Assembly: GCF_019977235.1 (NCBI RefSeq) | Contig: NZ_AP024646.1 | Location: 2,914,001-2,978,000 of the forward strand | DNA length: 64,000 nt | Direction of reading: 5' to 3' | DNA from: Arthrobacter sp. StoSoilB5 | GTDB taxonomy: Bacteria; Actinomycetota; Actinomycetes; Actinomycetales; Micrococcaceae | In this document: in pieces, positions 7,629-15,067 of the stretch | How the letters are laid out: every line of letters starts with the position of its first letter | How positions within the stretch are numbered: the stretch's first letter is position 1 | Program-made: the position numbers and the translations under genes | The notes under the pieces: generated by a model | Databases searched by the model: none | Seen by the model: only the letters and a program-made list of their open reading frames with translations | Told to the model about the DNA's origin: nothing

Positions 7629-9221
7629 TCATTTCAGTTTTTGGGCCACCAGATGCCCCGATCCGCCGGAAAGCCCGGGGCCGGGGTGGGTGGACGCGCC
7701 GATGTGCCACAAGCCCTTGACCGGGGTTTTGTGGTTCGCGGCCTGGGGGAAGGGCCTCCACAGGAGGTTCTGGAAGAGTTCCGCGGATCCGCCGTAGGGA
7801 TCGCCGTTGACAGCATTGGGATTTTCCGCGGCAAGATCGGTCGGTGCCAGGATGTCCCAGGCCAGAACGGAGGCCCTGGTGCCCGGTGCGAACTGCTCGA
7901 GCCTTGCCAGGACACGCTCCATGTACTGTTCCTTGAGTTCCTGCGTCCAACCACCGTTCACGGCGAGCGCCCCTGCGGCGTCCGCCACTGGTGCGAACGG
8001 CACTTCCTGCAGCTGCAGCCACAGTGTCGCTTTGCCTGCTGGAGCCCGGGAAGGATCCAGGACGCACTGCTGCCCGACGACGACGGTAGGTTCCGTAGGC
8101 AACAGCCCCGCCTCTGCTTGCGCGCACGCAATGCCGGTACTGTCCGAACCGTTGCTCAAGTGAATCAGGGGCACGGAGTCCAAACGGGGATCCAGCCATT
8201 GGACTGGCTTGTCCAGGGCCAGGTGGATCTGCATTGCCCCGCGGCCATTTTGATAGCGTGCCGCTGCGTCGGCCAACCCGGCTGGCGGCTGGCGCAACAG
8301 CTTGGAATACAGGGCCTGGGGTGACACGTTTGCCAGGACGGTCCGTGCCGTGACCAGTCCGTTGGAGGTTTTTACGCCTGTTGCACCCTTGGAGTCGACC
8401 AGGATTTCCTCGGCTTCTGTATCCAGCATGATCCGGACGCCTTTATCCCTCAGGAGTGCCTCGAAAGCTGCAACAAAGTTCGAGGCGCCGCCTTTCACCA
8501 CGGGGAGGCCAAAGCCATGCATGCTTAGGGCCATGACCGGAAGCATGACGCCGCCGGTCGCCTGGTCCGGGCCGAGGCCGGCATGGAGGAGCCAAGGGGA
8601 CCACAGCTGATCGGTTTGCCAACCGTCAAAGCGGCTGCGGAGGTAGTTGCGGCCACTCATCACGGAATCGCGGACGAACGCTTCGGTGCGTTTGACCTTT
8701 CCCCGCCGCAGGGCGCCCGCGGCGATCGTCAGGACCTCCCTGAAAGACCGCAGTTCCGCGCCGAAGGCACCGAAGATGGTTCCGGCATTGCGGCCGAGGT
8801 CCTCCAGCATCGCCAGGTACGCGCCTTCATCCCCGTTTGCCTGCAAAGCCGATGCAGTGACCGCTGGATCGCGGTGGGCCACCACCACCCTGTGTTGCCG
8901 AGTCTTTGGATCGGCTGCGACGCTTGCCGTTACCGCGCCGTCGGAATTGCAGTATTCCAGTCCCCTAGCATGCAGCTCGCTTCCCAAAGCCTGGTAGGCG
9001 CCTCCTGAAACGAACAGGGGATGCCAGGAGGAAAAGGAATCGTGGATGAACCCTGGCAGCGTCCGTTCCGCTGAATGGATGAAGCCGCCCAGCCTATCGG
9101 CACGTTCAATCAGGCAGACACGCTTGCCAGCCATCGCAAGCTCCGCAGCGGCTGCCAAGGAGTTGATCCCCGAACCAATGATTGCAATCTCGGTCGAGTC
9201 CGTCATGGAGGGCACCGTCAT
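7629..9221 (-). CDS. FAD-dependent oxidoreductase, phytoene-desaturase-like
   Basis: About 530 residues from the ATG at 9221, which follows the StyA2B stop almost directly; the open frame extends further upstream but inside that gene. The N-terminus has the dinucleotide fold IAIIGSGINSLAAAAELA followed by LIERADRLGGF. The C-terminus has the FAD closure GLWHIGASTHPGPGLSGGSG of the CrtI/amine-oxidase superfamily. Such enzymes dehydrogenate, isomerise or oxidise hydrophobic substrates. Its role in an indole-type pathway is not obvious; oxidation of a hydroxy-indolinone intermediate is possible. It sits inside the operon with tight spacing (28 bases to the hydrolase). Confidence 0.8.
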   Translation of the reverse strand: MTVPSMTDSTEIAIIGSGINSLAAAAELAMAGKRVCLIERADRLGGFIHSAERTLPGFIHDSFSSWHPLFVSGGAYQALGSELHARGLEYCNSDGAVTASVAADPKTRQHRVVVAHRDPAVTASALQANGDEGAYLAMLEDLGRNAGTIFGAFGAELRSFREVLTIAAGALRRGKVKRTEAFVRDSVMSGRNYLRSRFDGWQTDQLWSPWLLHAGLGPDQATGGVMLPVMALSMHGFGLPVVKGGASNFVAAFEALLRDKGVRIMLDTEAEEILVDSKGATGVKTSNGLVTARTVLANVSPQALYSKLLRQPPAGLADAAARYQNGRGAMQIHLALDKPVQWLDPRLDSVPLIHLSNGSDSTGIACAQAEAGLLPTEPTVVVGQQCVLDPSRAPAGKATLWLQLQEVPFAPVADAAGALAVNGGWTQELKEQYMERVLARLEQFAPGTRASVLAWDILAPTDLAAENPNAVNGDPYGGSAELFQNLLWRPFPQAANHKTPVKGLWHIGASTHPGPGLSGGSGHLVAQKLK

Positions 9222-9222
9222 C

Positions 9223-10986
9223 TCAGAAGTCCGGGTGGTTGGTCGCGGCGTGGTACTTGCCGCTGTGGAACACCAAGGGAGCTCCTCCAGCATTCTCGTA
9301 CTTTTCCACCTCGCCGACGTAGATGACATGGTCGCCGGCGTCGTGCCGTGAGACAGTCCGGCACTGGAACGTGGCCACAGCGCCGTCCAGCAATGGAATT
9401 CCGGCAATTCCCTCAGTGGTTTCCGCGCCGGCGAACTTGTCTGTGGCGGGCGTTGCGAACTGGCGGGAGAGGACGTGCTGGTCACTTGCCAGGATGTTGA
9501 TGGCGAAGTGCGTAGCGTCCTCGAAGTCCACCAGGCTCGGGGCCCGTTTGCTGGGGCACCACAGCACCAACGGTGGTTCCATCGAAACCGACGTGAAGGA
9601 ATTGGCCGTCATTCCCACTTTCCGTCCGTCGGCTCCGAGGGTGGTAACGACCGTGACGCCCGTGGCGAATTGTCCCAGGGCGCCCCTGAAATCCCTCAGA
9701 TCAAATGCGGCAGAATCTTCGTCCTTGCGTGCCTGCACAAACTCGGCTGCCGCAGCGGGATCGAACCACCACGGGTAGAACGTGCGGGGATCATCGAATC
9801 CTCCGGCGACGCTCGCGGCCAGCGCGGGGTGGTCCGCCGCCTCGGCCAGGACAACCTGTTGGTGTTCCCGGCGGGGTTTGAGCATGTCGTTCGTCCACGC
9901 CACGGCCCACTGACCCCAGCCCCGCCAAAACTCGTCAAAGGTGCGTTCCATCCACTGCTTGTCGAAGCGCTGCTGGCCGCGCCGGACGATGGAATCCAGG
10001 TAGTACTTGGCAGCCAATGTCGCGTTATTGGACCCTTGGCCGGTTAGGGGATCGTTGAGCAGCACGGCGTCGCCCAGGCCGAAGACAAGGTTGCCATTGC
10101 CGAGCTCGCCCACGGCTGAGCGGACAGTGGGGGTGATCCGGCCAAGCAGCGTTGCGCCCTCATCCGTGAGCCTTGCGTTGGCGAAATTCTTCGCCTCGTG
10201 GGGAAAGTGCTCTTCCAGGATTTCCAGGGACCGGGCGAGTTGTTCCTCCGGGCTTGCAACATCGGTCCAGTTATCCATCGGGCCGCCCACTGCCCCTTCA
10301 AAGACCATCATTTGGCACGGCCCGGAGACAGTGAGCCCGGGAAAGGTGAAGAATTCCCCGACGCCCGGGACTACGGACATGCGGATGCTGTCACTGGGCT
10401 GATCGGTCGCCTTGGTGGCGGGTGTATCGAGTGAGGCCCCCTCAACCGAGACATAGTTCAGGGCGAGGACTCTTTGCGGCCGATCGAACGGGGACTTGGA
10501 CCTGTCCTTCGGGAAGATCTGGGCTACCTCTCCCTTGCCGGTGCTGACGATCACCAACTCGTAGTCACGTGATAGTTCCTCCAGCATGCGCGGCGTGACT
10601 TTCTCTATACGAAAATCACCGCCGCCAGCCACGAAGGCCTCTATCCAAGCCGCGCTCTTTATCCGCTGGTCCACCGAGTGGGCGGTCCCTTCAAGGGGTG
10701 CCTCCCACTCGATGGCCTCTGCGCCGGTTTCGTCCTCGACACGCAGTCGGATCGAGTTGATCCCGGGCACGTCGTCACCGTCGTAAAGCCTGGTAAGGGC
10801 TGAACTGAGCTGCGCTTCGGCGGCAAGGGCCGTTGGGAACATGCATTGGCTGGACATGACTTTGCCAGTCCGGATTTGGGCGGCTGAACGGTCCGAGAAC
10901 AGGGTGATCTGGTACCCCTCCCGCTGCAGGCCCAAGGCCAGTTGGGCGCCGGCTTCACCGGCTCCGATGATTGCGATCTTTCGCAT
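9223..10986 (-). CDS. styA2B: StyA2B: monooxygenase fused to flavin reductase
   Basis: This 587-residue protein is a natural fusion. Residues 1 to about 410 form a StyA-type FAD monooxygenase (N-terminal IIGAGEAGAQLALGLQ, VFGLGDAVLLNDPLTGQGSNN). Residues about 425-587 form a StyB-type flavin reductase (FRGALGQFATGVTVVTT, VGMTANSFTSVSMEPPLVLW, DHVIYVGEVEKY). This is the architecture described as StyA2B in Rhodococcus opacus 1CP, where the reductase also supplies reduced FAD to a separate StyA1 encoded next to it. Here the StyA1 gene lies 50 bases upstream. Such systems epoxidise styrene or indole. No styrene-oxide isomerase is nearby, so an indolic substrate is more likely. Confidence 0.9.
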   Translation of the reverse strand: MRKIAIIGAGEAGAQLALGLQREGYQITLFSDRSAAQIRTGKVMSSQCMFPTALAAEAQLSSALTRLYDGDDVPGINSIRLRVEDETGAEAIEWEAPLEGTAHSVDQRIKSAAWIEAFVAGGGDFRIEKVTPRMLEELSRDYELVIVSTGKGEVAQIFPKDRSKSPFDRPQRVLALNYVSVEGASLDTPATKATDQPSDSIRMSVVPGVGEFFTFPGLTVSGPCQMMVFEGAVGGPMDNWTDVASPEEQLARSLEILEEHFPHEAKNFANARLTDEGATLLGRITPTVRSAVGELGNGNLVFGLGDAVLLNDPLTGQGSNNATLAAKYYLDSIVRRGQQRFDKQWMERTFDEFWRGWGQWAVAWTNDMLKPRREHQQVVLAEAADHPALAASVAGGFDDPRTFYPWWFDPAAAAEFVQARKDEDSAAFDLRDFRGALGQFATGVTVVTTLGADGRKVGMTANSFTSVSMEPPLVLWCPSKRAPSLVDFEDATHFAINILASDQHVLSRQFATPATDKFAGAETTEGIAGIPLLDGAVATFQCRTVSRHDAGDHVIYVGEVEKYENAGGAPLVFHSGKYHAATNHPDF

Positions 10987-11036
10987 GTCTGGTTTTCCTT
11001 CGTGGAACGTTGTTGCCAGGGGGATTGGAGCGACGC

Positions 11037-12281
11037 TCAGGTCGCGGGTACGGCGGCGTTCACGCTTGCAAGGTATGCAGCTGCCTTATCCGGATCCATG
11101 AACCATTCCTGGAAGTCCGGTGGGTTGTTGAATCCATTAGCGAAGCGGTGGGCGATTTCGGCCGACTGACCGGCCGCTCCCAGAAGCGAAAGGACGTGCG
11201 GGGGCGGCGGAGCCAACAGCGCGTTCGTCCAGTGTGCTACGTGCTGGGCATAGTTCCAGTACGTTTCGAAAGTGGCCTGCATGAACGCCGCGTCGAAGGC
11301 ACCTTCGCCGTGCGCCGCGATGCTCTGCAAGTAGGAAGCCGCGCATTTGCTGGCGTTGTTGGAGCCCTGGCCGGTGATGGGGTCGTTCAGGACCACGACG
11401 TCGGCAAGTCCCAGGACCTTCTTGCCGCTGGGAAGCGTGGCGATGGGATGGCGGACAGTGGGTGCGAACCGGCCCTGCAGGAACCCGTTGGGATCGGTCA
11501 GCTCGACGTCGGACGCCCGACTGGCTTCCCACGGCAAGTACTGCTTCAGGATGTTTTTGGACCTCTCCAGGTGTTCCCCGGGAGTCAGGCCCTTCCAGCA
11601 ATCCATGGGTCCGCCCGGGATGCCCTCGAAAACCATGATTTCGCACGGACCGGTGGTGGTGAGCGCCGGGAAGGCAAAATACTCGCCCACCCCCGGAATC
11701 AGGTTGAAGGAAACGGCCGAGTGTTCTGCCCTGGGCTCCATTCCCGTGACGTACGTCAACGCCAAAGCGCGTTGCGGTGAGTCATAGGCGCTGCGCTGGG
11801 CATCACGGGTGAAGAGCTGCGCAATTTCTCCCTTGCCGGCAGCCACAATCACCAGATCGGAGCTAAGGGAGTACCGCTCGAGTTCTTCAACGCCGGCGTC
11901 CTCGAACACGAGCTCGCCTCCCTGCGCCACGAACTCTTCCATGAACCTCGGGAACTTGACCCGCTGGTCAATGGACTTGGCCGGGTTATCCAGTCGGGAT
12001 GCCCAGCTGATGGCCTTCTCACCAGGAACTTCAGGGTGGGGGATCGTGAACGATATTCCGTCCACGGTGGGAGCTTCAGGCCAGAAGTCCAGGCCGAGCG
12101 CCCTCTCGTGTTCCAAGGCATCGTGGAAGATGCACTGGCTGGAGGAGACTTTTCCCTCATGGATTTCTTCGGCGGTGCGGTTGGAGATCGTGGTGACCCC
12201 AAATCCGGCTTTGAGCAAACCGATGCCAAGTTGCAGGCCCGATTGCCCTGCTCCGACGATGGTGATGTGGCGCTGTGTCAT
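11037..12281 (-). CDS. styA1: StyA1-type FAD-dependent monooxygenase
   Basis: A 414-residue single-domain relative of the StyA part of the next gene. It has the FAD-binding start ITIVGAGQSGLQLGIGL, the conserved KVSSSQCIFHDALEHE, GPCEIMVFEGIPGGPMD and VLGLADVVVLNDPITGQGSNNA. It lacks a reductase domain and would rely on reduced FAD from StyA2B. The ATG at 12281 (AAGG eight bases upstream) overlaps the stop of the 46-residue peptide gene by ATGA, so the enzyme is probably translationally coupled to that peptide. Likely reaction: epoxidation or hydroxylation of an indole ring at C2-C3. Confidence 0.88.
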   Translation of the reverse strand: MTQRHITIVGAGQSGLQLGIGLLKAGFGVTTISNRTAEEIHEGKVSSSQCIFHDALEHERALGLDFWPEAPTVDGISFTIPHPEVPGEKAISWASRLDNPAKSIDQRVKFPRFMEEFVAQGGELVFEDAGVEELERYSLSSDLVIVAAGKGEIAQLFTRDAQRSAYDSPQRALALTYVTGMEPRAEHSAVSFNLIPGVGEYFAFPALTTTGPCEIMVFEGIPGGPMDCWKGLTPGEHLERSKNILKQYLPWEASRASDVELTDPNGFLQGRFAPTVRHPIATLPSGKKVLGLADVVVLNDPITGQGSNNASKCAASYLQSIAAHGEGAFDAAFMQATFETYWNYAQHVAHWTNALLAPPPPHVLSLLGAAGQSAEIAHRFANGFNNPPDFQEWFMDPDKAAAYLASVNAAVPAT

Positions 12282-12418
12282 AGTGTTGACCTTGTCTTTC
12301 TGCTGTCTCTGCATCCGTAAATGATGGGGGAGGATATTTGGCCGGGCCTCGGCGTGCGTTCGGGATGGGTTTGTTCCCAGCCGGGGAGACTGATGTGTAC
12401 GAGTCTGATGTCATTCAT
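12278..12418 (-). CDS. Small peptide gene 2 (46 residues, WExTHP motif)
   Basis: This short gene starts six bases after the SDR stop. Its ribosome site AAGAGG overlaps the last SDR codons, and its TGA overlaps the StyA1 ATG. The peptide begins MNDIRLV and contains W14-E-Q-T-H-P-E-R-T-P-R-P. Aligned without gaps to the peptide at 13327-13413, residues M1, L6, V7, W14, E15, T17, H18, P19, P23, R24 and P25 are identical, with further conservative pairs (V4/I4, K5/R5, N3/D3). Two independent ribosome sites plus this match argue for a real gene. Function unknown. Confidence 0.6.
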   Translation of the reverse strand: MNDIRLVHISLPGWEQTHPERTPRPGQISSPIIYGCRDSRKTRSTL

Positions 12419-12424
12419 GTGTCG

Positions 12425-13219
12425 TCACCTCTTTTCGGCGGCGAGGAGTGGGATGGCTTCTTCGGCGCGCTCGGGTCCCAAAGCGGAGTAGCCGCCGTCG
12501 ACGGCCCAATCGGCGCCTGTCACGAAGCTGGCAGCGTCGCTGGCGAGGAAAGCGACCACGGCTCCGATCTCCTCTGGCCGTCCCACCCGCTTCAGGGCGT
12601 GGAACGGGGCTGCCACCGAATCCGTCTTATCAATGTCGCCGCCGGACAGGGTGTCCATGATGTTGCTCCACACCCATCCAGGGCTGACCGAATTGACACG
12701 GATGCCGTCGTCGGCGAGATCGACTGCCATGCTCCGGGTCAGCTGGACGAGGGCGGCCTTGCCCGCAGGGTAGAGCCAGCGGCCTGTCTGGGCAACGGAA
12801 CTCGAAATCGAGGTGAAGTTGATGATGGCTCCGTGCCGGGATGCCTTGAGGTAGGGGCGCGCCGCGTTGCTTGCCATGACGGCACTCACGACGTTGACGT
12901 TCAGCGCCTGAAGCCAATCGTTCCGGTCCGATGCCGCACCGTCATCCCTGTAGGTGCAGGCCAGGTTAACGAGGATGTCGATGCCTCCGTGCGCGGCTGC
13001 CGTATCGTCCATGAGTCGCGCTACGGCTGCGTCATCTGTGATGTCAGTGAGTGAAAAGCTGATGTCGCTTCCCAACGTGTGGAGCTGGGCGCCGCCGTCG
13101 GCGTCGATGTCGGCGACCACAACGGTGGCACCGGCATCGCGCAACGCCCTGGCGACGCCTTGGCCGATCTTGGTGACGCCGCCTGTGACGACTGCGGTCC
13201 TGCCCGAGAGTGCTGACAT
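12425..13219 (-). CDS. Short-chain dehydrogenase/reductase (SDR)
   Basis: 264 residues from the ATG at 13219, with AAAGG seven bases upstream. It is a classical SDR: cofactor motif TGGVTKIGQGVA near residue 13, catalytic Ser in NFTSISSS, YPAGK (Tyr and Lys) and a C-terminal DWAVDGGYS. In the NNAG-motif position it has VNLACTYRD instead. In this operon it would oxidise a hydroxylated or dihydrodiol intermediate made by the StyA-type oxygenases, as SDRs do in described indole-oxidation clusters. It is the first enzyme gene after the 28-residue peptide. Confidence 0.88.
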   Translation of the reverse strand: MSALSGRTAVVTGGVTKIGQGVARALRDAGATVVVADIDADGGAQLHTLGSDISFSLTDITDDAAVARLMDDTAAAHGGIDILVNLACTYRDDGAASDRNDWLQALNVNVVSAVMASNAARPYLKASRHGAIINFTSISSSVAQTGRWLYPAGKAALVQLTRSMAVDLADDGIRVNSVSPGWVWSNIMDTLSGGDIDKTDSVAAPFHALKRVGRPEEIGAVVAFLASDAASFVTGADWAVDGGYSALGPERAEEAIPLLAAEKR

Positions 13220-13266
13220 GGCCAAACCTTTCGTAGTGAATCCATGGGGTGGAAGTTGTCTCCATG

Positions 13267-13280
13267 CATGACGCTCGTCA
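13267..13280. promoter_or_regulatory. Inverted repeat ATGACG-CT-CGTCAT
   Basis: A perfect 6-2-6 inverted repeat lies between the 28-residue peptide gene and the SDR gene. The same ATGACG-NN-CGTCAT pattern recurs at 13455-13468 on the other side of that peptide gene. It is probably an operator for a dimeric regulator, and the AraC protein next door is the nearest candidate. Confidence 0.45.
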
Positions 13281-13326
13281 TTGCCGAGGGAGTGGCTGCT
13301 TACTGCCTATTCGACGGTGATTCTGC

Positions 13327-13413
13327 CTACTTGACAGTGGGCCTTGGCGCGGGCTTCGGATGAGTCCGCTCCCACTCGATTCGGCGTTCCTGCACCAGCT
13401 TGACGTTCTTCAT
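13327..13413 (-). CDS. Small peptide gene 1 (28 residues, WExTHP motif)
   Basis: The first reading frame of the minus-strand operon. A GGAAGGGG-type ribosome site precedes the ATG by 9-10 bases and the peptide ends at TAG 13327. It begins MKNVKLV and contains W14-E-R-T-H-P-K-P-A-P-R-P, sharing 11 of 25 aligned residues with the peptide at 12278-12418 at identical positions. It is too short for domain searches and is rich in Lys/Arg/Pro. It could be a leader peptide, a small enzyme partner or a precursor peptide. No radical-SAM, P450 or other RiPP enzyme is visible nearby. Confidence 0.55.
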   Translation of the reverse strand: MKNVKLVQERRIEWERTHPKPAPRPTVK

Positions 13414-13453
13414 CTCTGCTCACCCCTTCCATCGGGTTTCATTGCTGCGTTTC

Positions 13454-13469
13454 TATGACGTGCGTCATA
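13454..13469. promoter_or_regulatory. Inverted repeat TATGACG-TG-CGTCATA
   Basis: A perfect 7-2-7 inverted repeat in the divergent promoter region between the AraC gene (plus) and the peptide/SDR/StyA operon (minus). The core ATGACG-NN-CGTCAT is repeated at 13267-13280. Its position suits an operator that controls both directions. Confidence 0.55.
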
Positions 13470-13566
13470 CTTGTTCTAAGAGCGACTCTATTCAGAGGCG
13501 AAAAACGGGTCTATCCGCTTGGCGCAGGGCTCATCCGAAAAACGAAAACCTGGGAAGGAACGCGCG

Positions 13567-14547
13567 ATGGTGAGGATCCTTCCCCGTGATGTCCTCAGGG
13601 GTCGCCCAACAGTGACCACGACGGACGTGGATGATGCCCATCAGAAGATCGCCGATTTGTTCTGCGGCCACGATCTCGTTCCGCAGACCCGTGGGACGTC
13701 AGTGGATATGAAACTGCGCTCCCTGCACCGGGGTGATATTGGCATCGAATTCCTGGACTATGGCGCGGACGTTCGAATCAGTCCGGAAGGCCTGGAGAAC
13801 TTCCATCTGATCCAGATTCCCCTTGCGGGCCATGCACACATGGAAGTGGGCTCGTCGTCCGTAGATTCCAGCCCCAAAACCGCGACAGTTCCGCCGATCG
13901 ACCGCCCGTTCACCATGACGTGGGATCGTGGAACCCCTCACTTGATTGTCTACGTGAGCCGCCTCGCGCTTGCTTCCGTAGCGGCTCAACTCTATGGCCG
14001 CGATCCGGAGAATAGCGTGAAGCTCGGCTATGCCATGGACCTCACGGGTCCCGCGGGGCGGGCCTTCCTGAGGTCCGTCGTCGAACTCCACGACGACATG
14101 ATCAGCCAGGAGCCAAGAACAGCTCCGGGCTTTGTTCAGAAGCTCCTTGCGGACACGATGGTTTCTCGGCTGCTCCTGGCAATGGATCCGGCGACGGATG
14201 TTGACCACTCCAGCCCCGCCTCGGAAAGCCGCTTGATACGACAATTCCGGGAACTGCTGGAACGGCACGCCTCTGAGGAGCTCGCGGTTCCGGACATCGC
14301 CGAAAACCTGGGCGTGTCGGTGCGCACCCTGCAACTGGCTCTTCGCTCCGAGGTGGGGGCAACGCCGTCGGAATTGTTGAGAAGGGTGCGCCTGGACCGG
14401 GCCCGGGAACTGCTTCTTGCAGCCGCCCCCGGACAGGAGACAATTGTCTCCATCGCGGAGCGCTGCGGTTTCTCCCATCAGGGGCGCTTCTCGGCCCTCT
14501 ACCTTGACACGTTCGGCGAGCTTCCTTCAGAGAGCCTTCGCCGCTAA
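13567..14547 (+). CDS. AraC family transcriptional regulator
   Basis: 326 residues from the ATG at 13567, chosen because GGAAGGA lies seven bases upstream; a TTG at 13519 would add 16 residues. The N-terminal half is an AraC-binding cupin-like sensor domain (residues about 20-190). The C-terminal 100 residues carry the two helix-turn-helix units (LAVPDIAENLGVSVRTLQLA and IVSIAERCGFSHQGRFSALY). It is divergent from the StyA/hydrolase operon with a 150-base shared promoter region containing a perfect inverted repeat. Likely a local activator that responds to an aromatic effector. Confidence 0.88.
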   Translation: MVRILPRDVLRGRPTVTTTDVDDAHQKIADLFCGHDLVPQTRGTSVDMKLRSLHRGDIGIEFLDYGADVRISPEGLENFHLIQIPLAGHAHMEVGSSSVDSSPKTATVPPIDRPFTMTWDRGTPHLIVYVSRLALASVAAQLYGRDPENSVKLGYAMDLTGPAGRAFLRSVVELHDDMISQEPRTAPGFVQKLLADTMVSRLLLAMDPATDVDHSSPASESRLIRQFRELLERHASEELAVPDIAENLGVSVRTLQLALRSEVGATPSELLRRVRLDRARELLLAAAPGQETIVSIAERCGFSHQGRFSALYLDTFGELPSESLRR

Positions 14548-14728
14548 CCTGGCCCACCAGGACCCGCTGCGTTGTCTGCTTGCCACCCGGCCACCGCAGG
14601 CTCCGTTGAAGTGCGTTCTTCGCTGACTTATGGCCGTTTTGTGCCAAGTGCCACGGCGTCCCAAGCCCGAGGCGCGTTACTTACCGTTTGTTTCCATCCG
14701 GCGGGGGAAGTACTTGACGGCGATTCCG

Positions 14729-14920
14729 TCACCGGAACGCCCCCAGTTGAATGTTGAGGGCAAGGAGTACAGACGCCAGTGCGAGGATTCCGATGCCGGC
14801 CTGCCATAGGGACCCTTCCTTGAAACGCCGCAAGCGGCCAGACGCGCCCCGCGGCATAAAGGAGACTGCGCTGAAGCTGGTCACGAGCGCCGCGGCGATA
14901 ATGACGCTCACGCTGAGCAC
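14729..14920 (-). CDS. Small two-helix membrane protein
   Basis: 63 residues from a GTG start at 14920 with GGAAGG about ten bases upstream. Two hydrophobic helices (residues about 3-20 and 40-58) flank a basic loop SGRLRRFKEG. The family is not recognised; it resembles small actinobacterial membrane proteins of unknown role. The stretch 14930-15067 upstream holds a TCAATTGTTGACAAT element with overlapping inverted repeats that may serve as its promoter or operator. Confidence 0.4.
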   Translation of the reverse strand: MLSVSVIIAAALVTSFSAVSFMPRGASGRLRRFKEGSLWQAGIGILALASVLLALNIQLGAFR

Positions 14921-15067
14921 GGCGGTGGAACCTTCCCAGGCTCAGATAATTTCCAGGGCGATGCGCGACGACTTTGTCGCATGGGGCTGCCTTTCAAGGA
15001 CGGGTTGCAGCCTTATTTTATCGTCAATTGTTGACAATAGCTAGGGAGCTATTCGCCTTGACCTCGT

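Noticed and set aside
9223..12281. Styrene degradation operon
   Set aside because: No styrene-oxide isomerase or phenylacetaldehyde dehydrogenase is present, and the downstream hydrolase/ThDP genes fit an indole route better.
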